Shown here piece by piece: positions 5,060 through 9,253 of a DNA stretch of 9,253 nt; positions within the stretch are counted from its first letter, which is position 1; every line of letters begins with the position of its first letter. A program made the translations under genes and the position numbers. The notes beneath the pieces were generated by a model that ran no database searches, was not told the origin of the DNA, and was given only the letters and a program-made list of their open reading frames with translations. Source of the stretch: Spirochaetaceae bacterium (GTDB lineage Bacteria; Spirochaetota; Spirochaetia; Treponematales; Breznakiellaceae). The stretch is from NCBI GenBank assembly GCA_031280705.1, contig JAITGJ010000187.1:1-9253 (forward strand), written 5' to 3'.

Positions 5060-6358
5060 ATGAATTTTTGGAGCGCCCTGCGGGACGGATTTACCGAGCC
5101 GGTGCGGGATGTACTTTGGGGGCATATTTATATGACGCCCCCCCTCGCGGAGCTTACCCGGACCGGGGCGTTCCAGCGGCTCAACCGCATCTTCCAGTTG
5201 GGGCCGGCTTTTGGGGTGTACCCCGGCGCGACCCATACCCGGGCGTCCCACTCAATCGGCGTGTACCATCTGGCGCGGCGGCTCCTTTTCGCGCTTGCGG
5301 ACCGGGGCGCGGATAGCTGGCTTTCCGGCGAAGGCGCGGTTTCTTTTCTCGCCGCGGCGCTGCTCCACGATCTGGGGCACTTCCCCCACACCCACGCGCT
5401 CAAAGACCTCCCCCTCAGGACCCACGAATCCCTCGCCGCCTCCCTCATGGTAACGGAACCGCTTAAAAGCCTGATAGGAGACGCGGGGGGCAATCCGTAC
5501 CTTGCGGCGGCGATTGTCGATACCCGGTCGGGTTTTTACGGGGAAACGGCGGAAAGCGGCGCGGAGCTTCCCTTTTACCGCCGGCTTCTTTCCGGCTGCC
5601 TCGATCCGGACAAACTCGACTACTTAAACCGGGACGCCCGGTACTGCGGCGTCCCCTACGGCGCCCAGGATGTGGATTTTATTTTTAGCCGCGTTTACCC
5701 CGATCCCGCGCGGGGAATCACCATCGATTCGCGGGGAATTCCCGGCGTGGAATCCGTGCTGTTTGCCAAATACCTGATGTACCGCGCGGTTTATTGGCAC
5801 CGCACGGTTCGCGCCTCAACAGCGATGATGAAAAAGGCGCTCCTGGCCGGAATCCGGGAAGAGATAATCACCCGCGACGAACTGTATCCCCTTGACGATC
5901 AGGAACTCTTCGGCCTGATGCTTGCGCGCGCGCCGCTCCTTCCGCTGTTCAAAATGGCGTCGCTGGTACGGGAAGGGCGGTTTTACAGCGCCGTTGCGGA
6001 ATTTCCCTTTGACGCGGACCGCCACGAAAAGCTCGCGGACGCCGCGCGGCGCTACCGCTTCGAGCAGGCGCTGGCCGTGGAACTTTCCGCGGGCCGGGCC
6101 ATCTCCATACCGCCGGACGGCGTTATCATCGACGTTCCCGAACCGGTCGATTTTGAGACGGGCCTCCATGTAACCGATGAGGACCGCGATTTTGGCGAAA
6201 GTTCGTCCGTGTTTTCCGCCGGCGCGGTACAAACATTTGTGCGCGCCCTGCGGACGGTCCGGATTTTTGTCGATCCGCTCTTTGAGGCAAAAATACGCAG
6301 CCGGCGGGACGCCGGAGCCATCTTGCAGGAAAAGCAAAACTGGTTACATTTAATATAG
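5060..6358 (+). CDS. HD-domain phosphohydrolase, SAMHD1/dGTPase-like
   Basis: The 432-residue cytoplasmic protein has the HD-superfamily layout of the COG1078/SAMHD1-like group, whose characterised members hydrolyse deoxynucleoside triphosphates to deoxynucleosides and triphosphate. Metal-site residues are present in order: H64 (HTRASHSIGV), H103-D104 (ALLHDLGHFPHTH), and D184 in the strongly conserved LDPDKLDYLNRDARYCG (181-197). Further support comes from the substrate-side segment GAFQRLNRIFQLG (36-48) and the late helix VLFAKYLMYRAVYWH (233-247). The C-terminal third (about 280-432) is less conserved and may hold allosteric or dimer contacts. ATG 5060 was preferred because the conserved N-terminus begins there; a GTG at 4994 is possible, and neither has a clear ribosome site. 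The natural substrate is not determinable from sequence. Roles could be dNTP pool control or phage defence, given the adjacent divergent XRE gene (inference). Confidence 0.9.
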   Translation: MNFWSALRDGFTEPVRDVLWGHIYMTPPLAELTRTGAFQRLNRIFQLGPAFGVYPGATHTRASHSIGVYHLARRLLFALADRGADSWLSGEGAVSFLAAALLHDLGHFPHTHALKDLPLRTHESLAASLMVTEPLKSLIGDAGGNPYLAAAIVDTRSGFYGETAESGAELPFYRRLLSGCLDPDKLDYLNRDARYCGVPYGAQDVDFIFSRVYPDPARGITIDSRGIPGVESVLFAKYLMYRAVYWHRTVRASTAMMKKALLAGIREEIITRDELYPLDDQELFGLMLARAPLLPLFKMASLVREGRFYSAVAEFPFDADRHEKLADAARRYRFEQALAVELSAGRAISIPPDGVIIDVPEPVDFETGLHVTDEDRDFGESSSVFSAGAVQTFVRALRTVRIFVDPLFEAKIRSRRDAGAILQEKQNWLHLI

Positions 6359-6370
6359 GGATGTGCCGGT

Positions 6371-6409
6371 GCCGGATACGGTGCGCGGATACGGCGGCGC
6401 CGGATACGG
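6371..6409 (+). repeat. Three direct copies of CGGATACGG after the HD gene
   Basis: The nonamer CGGATACGG occurs at 6373-6381, 6386-6394 and 6401-6409, with period 13 then 15 bases. A related GGATACCGGG occurs at 6491-6500, and a GCGGATACGG also occurs near 3456-3466 upstream of the transporter. The copies lie at the start of the 157-bp gap between the HD and ComFB genes. They could be protein-binding sites or simply GC-rich slippage products; the sequence does not decide. Confidence 0.55.
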
Positions 6410-6424
6410 CGAGGTACACGAAGG

Positions 6425-6469
6425 TTGATAGGACACTTCGCCGGTTTTTGCGGCGTGGTTTTCTATCAA
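6425..6469. repeat. Nested inverted repeat upstream of the ComFB gene
   Basis: TTGATAG (6425-6431) and CTATCAA (6463-6469) are perfect inverted copies 31 bases apart. Inside them CGCCG (6439-6443) and CGGCG (6451-6455) form a second stem around a 7-base T-rich loop. The outer arms are centred symmetrically on the inner hairpin. There is no T-run after it, so a terminator for the HD gene is doubtful. A paired operator or structured leader of the ComFB gene is possible. Confidence 0.45.
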
Positions 6470-6515
6470 TGCCACTATAGACCGGGCGGCGGATACCGGG
6501 TATGATGAGGGAAGT

Positions 6516-7253
6516 ATGTTTCAGGAAATTCACAATACGACAGAAGATGTGGTTTTTGCCCAGGTAACGGAAATTTTCGACTTCATCGAAAAAGAAGGCT
6601 CTGCCCAGGGGTTCTGCACCTGTTCCCAGTGCCGCCGGGATACGGCCTGCTATGTGCTGAACCGTACCGTCCCCCGGTACGTGGTGTCCAACCGGGGCGT
6701 TGCCCGGGTGGAGCAAACCAGCATTGAGCGGCAGCAATTTACCGCGGACATCGCGGCAAAGGTGTGGGAAGGGCTCAAGCAGGTGCATCACAACCAGCGG
6801 CCCGCCGGGCACGAAGCCGGCAAGGGAATCTATGCCGAGAACGACGGCCCGGCCTTCAATATTCCTACCATTGTGGGGCGGCTCCTCAACGGCAGCAACT
6901 TTGAGCCCCTTTCGGAAATCGCGGTAGAACTGCGCCGGGACGGGGAACTGGTCAGGATGCGTAACAGCAACTGGCAGAATCCCTACCATCTCGTGGCCAA
7001 TACCGAAGGGACCTTTACCTTCTGGCCGTACCCCATTCCCGCGGACGCGGCGGGGACCCGTACCGCCTTTGAATTCTCCATTCGCGTTGCGGCCGGCGGG
7101 TTTGAAACGCTGAACCATTTTTTCAAGCTCCCCGTTATCAGCGAAAAAGACCAGGTGCGCTCCTATTCCATGGCGCGGACCTTCAAGCTACCGGACCTCT
7201 ATATGTTCCCGCCGGGGGGCGACGAAAATATCTACCTCAAAACCGAGGACTAG
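6516..7253 (+). CDS. ComFB-domain protein with a long C-terminal extension
   Basis: The 245-residue protein begins with a ComFB (late competence development) domain, about residues 1-90. The family signature is clear: CTCSQCRRD (34-42), then ALN-like YVLNR and PRYVVSNRG (47-61). Cysteines C34, C36, C39 and C45 could bind zinc. ComFB is named from the Bacillus comF operon, and members of the family are reported to bind cyclic di-GMP, so a signalling receptor role is plausible but not shown here. Stand-alone ComFB proteins are only around 100-170 residues. This one carries a further 150 or so residues (about 95-245) rich in short beta-prone stretches, such as EIAVELRRDGELVRMRN and GTFTFWPYPIP, which resemble a beta-sandwich. 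I do not recognise that domain. There is no signal peptide or membrane segment, so the protein is cytoplasmic. GAGG lies five bases before the ATG. It stands alone, with a terminator downstream. Confidence 0.87.
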   Translation: MFQEIHNTTEDVVFAQVTEIFDFIEKEGSAQGFCTCSQCRRDTACYVLNRTVPRYVVSNRGVARVEQTSIERQQFTADIAAKVWEGLKQVHHNQRPAGHEAGKGIYAENDGPAFNIPTIVGRLLNGSNFEPLSEIAVELRRDGELVRMRNSNWQNPYHLVANTEGTFTFWPYPIPADAAGTRTAFEFSIRVAAGGFETLNHFFKLPVISEKDQVRSYSMARTFKLPDLYMFPPGGDENIYLKTED

Positions 7254-7292
7254 GAAACCGCTGATTAAATGGACGCTCATCACCGGGTCCCT

Positions 7293-7308
7293 AGCGTTGG
7301 GAAACGCT
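7293..7308 (+). repeat. Hairpin AGCGTT/AACGCT with a GGGA loop after the ComFB gene
   Basis: A perfect 6-bp stem (7293-7298 with 7303-7308) closes a GGGA tetraloop of the stable GNRA type, 40 bases beyond the ComFB stop. An octamer CGCTGATT occurs just after the stop (7258-7265) and again across the hairpin's right arm (7304-7311). No T-run follows, so it probably is not itself the terminator. Confidence 0.4.
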
Positions 7309-7361
7309 GATTGCGGCCTGCCGGCGCTGCGTGCGGGTGGATTTTTCAATAAAATATCAGT

Positions 7362-7405
7362 CCCCCGGACCGGACGGCGCGGGAACGGGAACCGGGGGTG
7401 TTTTT
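7362..7405 (+). terminator. Intrinsic terminator downstream of the ComFB gene
   Basis: CCCCCGG (7362-7368) and CCGGGGG (7392-7398) form a perfect 7-bp GC stem with a 23-base loop, which can itself pair internally. TG and then five T (7401-7405) follow immediately. Its position in the 281-bp gap before proS separates the two transcription units. The large loop makes it less than ideal, but stem strength and T-run support the call. Confidence 0.6.
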
Positions 7406-7471
7406 CCGCGTCCGTCCCGTAAAGCGCCTCCCCGGTCCCGGACGGGGTGGCAGCCTGCGCGGATAATCCGT

Positions 7472-7477
7472 TATACT
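7472..7477 (+). promoter_or_regulatory. Candidate -10 box for proS
   Basis: TATACT lies 57 bases before the proS ATG, downstream of the ComFB terminator. No good -35 hexamer is found at standard spacing, so this is only a plausible promoter core. Transcription starting about 7 bases later would place the perfect palindrome at 7490-7505 in the first part of the leader. Confidence 0.4.
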
Positions 7478-7489
7478 ACGCAAAAGTAA

Positions 7490-7505
7490 ACCGGGCGCGC
7501 CCGGT
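7490..7505. promoter_or_regulatory. 16-bp perfect palindrome in the proS leader
   Basis: ACCGGGCGCGCCCGGT is its own reverse complement and lies between the candidate proS -10 and the start codon, 29 bases before the ATG. As DNA it could be an operator; as RNA it could form a hairpin near the message 5' end. No amino-acid or tRNA-sensing riboswitch element (for example a T-box) was recognised around it. Confidence 0.45.
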
Positions 7506-7534
7506 ACATCCAATTTTGTCATGAGGTTCCCGGC

Positions 7535-9253
7535 ATGAAAATTTCCCGGTTTTTTATTCCCACCCTGCGGGAGGTTCCCGGCGACGCGGTTATCGCAAGC
7601 CATCGCCTGATGCTCCGCGCGGGGATGATCCGCAAACTTGCCAACGGATTGTTTGCGTATTTACCTCTGGGCCTCCGGTCGTTCCACAAACTTGAGGCGA
7701 TCATCCGGGAGGAAATGGACGCGCTGGGCGCGCTTGAGATTAAGCCCACGGTGGTGGTGCCGGGAGAATTCTGGAAAGAATCGGGCCGCTGGGACGCGAT
7801 GGGCGAAGAACTCCTCAGGATAAAAAACCGGCTGGGCGGGGACTTTGTGGTGTCCCCCACGGCGGAAGAAGCGTTTACCGCGCTCGTGCGGGACGAACTT
7901 TCAAGCTACCGGCAGCTTCCCCTCTCGCTGTACCAAATCAATACGAAGTACCGGGACGAAATACGGCCGCGCTACGGTGTGATGCGGGGCCGCGAATTTA
8001 TCATGAAAGACGCCTACTCGTTCCATACCGGTGAAGCGAGTCTTGACGAAACGTACCGGGACATGGGGCGGGCCTACCGGCGGATTTTCAAACGCCTCGG
8101 CCTTACCGTCATCCCCGTGCGGGCCGATTCAGGGACCATGGGCGGCGAGGGCTCCGAAGAATTCATGGTGGAAAGCGAAATCGGCGATAATACCCTGCTC
8201 CTCTGCCCCGCCTGCGATTACGCCGCCAATGTGGAAAAGGCTTCCTGCCAAAGCGATGGCCAGAGCCGGACCGCGGAGGCCGCGCGGGCGGACGCCCTTG
8301 CCGCGCATATTCCGCCCCTGGAAACGATTGAAACCCCCGCCGTGCGGACCATCGGGGAACTCTGCGCGTTTCTCGGCGCCGATGCGCGGACGTTCGTCAA
8401 AACCCTTATCTACCGGGCGGTAAACGCGGAAATAGATTTCTCCGCTTCTCCGGGCGCGGCAAACCTCCGGGACGGCCAATTTTTCGCGGCGGTTATCCGG
8501 GGCGACCTTGATGTAAACGAAGTGAAACTTGCCGCGGCGCTCAAGGCCCAGGAAACGGCGCTCGCCTCCGATGCCGATGTGGAGCGTCTCACCGGCGCGC
8601 CGGTGGGGTTTGCCGGGCCGGTGGGCCTGGGGATTCCGGTTGTCGCGGACGAATCCGTTACCGCCATGCTTGACGGCATAACCGGCGCGCTCGCAAAGGA
8701 CCTTCACTATAAACACGCCGTGTTCGGACGGGATTTTACGCCCGTTCTTGTGGCGGATATACGCGCCGTAAAAGCCGGGGACCGCTGCCCCCTCTGCGGC
8801 GGCGCGCTCTACGAAAAAAAAGGCAATGAACTGGGACATATTTTCAAACTGGGGTACAAATACAGCGCGTCAATGCGGGTAAGTTACCTTGATGAAAACG
8901 GCAAAAGCCAAACGCCCGTCATGGGTTCCTACGGTATCGGCGTGGACCGGACGCTGGCTTCGATAATCGAAGAGCACCACGATGACGCGGGTATCGTCTG
9001 GCCCATGACCGTGGCGCCCTTCCATGCCGTTATCGTGCCGGTAAAGTACGCGGGCGCGGTCAGGGACGCCGCGGACCGGCTGGAAAAGGAACTGCGGGAG
9101 AACGGCGTGGAAGTCCTGCTTGACGACCGGAATGAGCGGGCGGGCGTCAAATTCAATGACGCGGACCTTACCGGCGTGCCGATCCGTATCGTGGTGGGCG
9201 ATAAAAACCTCGCCGGGGCCGAACCCAAAGTGGAGATAAAGCGCCGGCATGAA
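7535..9253 (+). CDS. proS: Prolyl-tRNA synthetase, bacterial type (3' end beyond window)
   Basis: This class II aminoacyl-tRNA synthetase charges tRNA-Pro with proline in the cytoplasm. The frame is open from ATG 7535 to the last base, giving 573 residues, nearly full length. Visible elements are the N-terminal class II core with SPTAEEAF (107-114), and motif 2 YRDEIRPRYGVMRGREF (139-155) followed by KDAYSF. The bacterial insertion (editing) domain spans about 225-405 with FVKTLIY and RGDLDVNEVKL. Motif 3 is GSYGIGVDR (464-472), and the anticodon-binding domain starts near 493. Cysteine pairs CPAC (224-227) and CPLC (418-421) flank the insertion domain, as in many bacterial ProS. The insertion domain identifies the bacterial form that can clear misactivated alanine. 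GAGG lies eight bases upstream of the ATG. The gene stands in its own transcription unit. Identification is secure. Confidence 0.97.
   Translation, partial: MKISRFFIPTLREVPGDAVIASHRLMLRAGMIRKLANGLFAYLPLGLRSFHKLEAIIREEMDALGALEIKPTVVVPGEFWKESGRWDAMGEELLRIKNRLGGDFVVSPTAEEAFTALVRDELSSYRQLPLSLYQINTKYRDEIRPRYGVMRGREFIMKDAYSFHTGEASLDETYRDMGRAYRRIFKRLGLTVIPVRADSGTMGGEGSEEFMVESEIGDNTLLLCPACDYAANVEKASCQSDGQSRTAEAARADALAAHIPPLETIETPAVRTIGELCAFLGADARTFVKTLIYRAVNAEIDFSASPGAANLRDGQFFAAVIRGDLDVNEVKLAAALKAQETALASDADVERLTGAPVGFAGPVGLGIPVVADESVTAMLDGITGALAKDLHYKHAVFGRDFTPVLVADIRAVKAGDRCPLCGGALYEKKGNELGHIFKLGYKYSASMRVSYLDENGKSQTPVMGSYGIGVDRTLASIIEEHHDDAGIVWPMTVAPFHAVIVPVKYAGAVRDAADRLEKELRENGVEVLLDDRNERAGVKFNDADLTGVPIRIVVGDKNLAGAEPKVEIKRRHE

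Noticed and set aside
6126..7118. Minus-strand 330-codon frame across the HD and ComFB genes
   Set aside because: It runs antisense through two real genes and their gap and has no family features.
8129..8839. Minus-strand 236-codon frame opposite proS
   Set aside because: Antisense to a securely identified synthetase, with no motif of its own.

Overview
The window is 9.25 kb of GC-rich bacterial DNA with densely packed genes on both strands. There are eight protein-coding features: seven full-length or nearly full-length genes and one transposase tail. Gene content and style suggest a host-associated or anaerobic spirochaete of the Treponema group. The hints are a ComFB-domain protein with an extra C-terminal domain, a phenylacetate-CoA ligase paired with an ACT protein but no aerobic paa genes, and a secreted thermonuclease. 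This placement is an inference from general resemblance; no taxonomic marker in the window was compared with anything.

Left part (1-2398). The left edge carries the last 33 codons of an IS630-type transposase on the plus strand. It faces a minus-strand pair, paaK (1944-643) followed by a double-ACT protein (532-116). This pair resembles the aryl-CoA ligase plus ACT unit that anaerobes use with 2-keto-acid:ferredoxin oxidoreductases to handle aryl acids from aromatic amino acids. The insertion sequence probably ends inside or against the last codons of the ACT gene. Upstream of paaK is a 454-bp gene-free stretch with an AT-rich promoter-like zone, several nested inverted repeats in the presumed paaK leader, and the terminator of the next gene.

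Middle (2399-6358). A cation diffusion facilitator transporter (minus) is divergent from a secreted staphylococcal-nuclease-type thermonuclease (plus). An inverted repeat that may be an operator lies between them. The nuclease converges on a small XRE-type regulator (minus), and a perfect 12-bp stem-loop separates the two. The regulator is divergent from a 432-residue HD phosphohydrolase of the SAMHD1/dGTPase-like group, so it may control that gene.

Right part (6359-9253). A repeat-rich gap precedes a 245-residue ComFB-domain protein with a four-cysteine cluster and a long C-terminal extension. A strong candidate terminator follows. Then proS (bacterial-type prolyl-tRNA synthetase with an insertion domain) runs off the right edge nearly complete, behind a promoter-like element and a 16-bp perfect palindrome.

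No tRNA, rRNA, CRISPR array or complete mobile element was found. The genes are mostly independent units. The only clear functional pairing is paaK with the ACT gene, with a possible second pairing of the XRE regulator and the HD phosphohydrolase. No obvious new multigene system was found; the best leads are the paaK leader, the altered metal site of the transporter, the ComFB fusion, and the regulator/HD pair.
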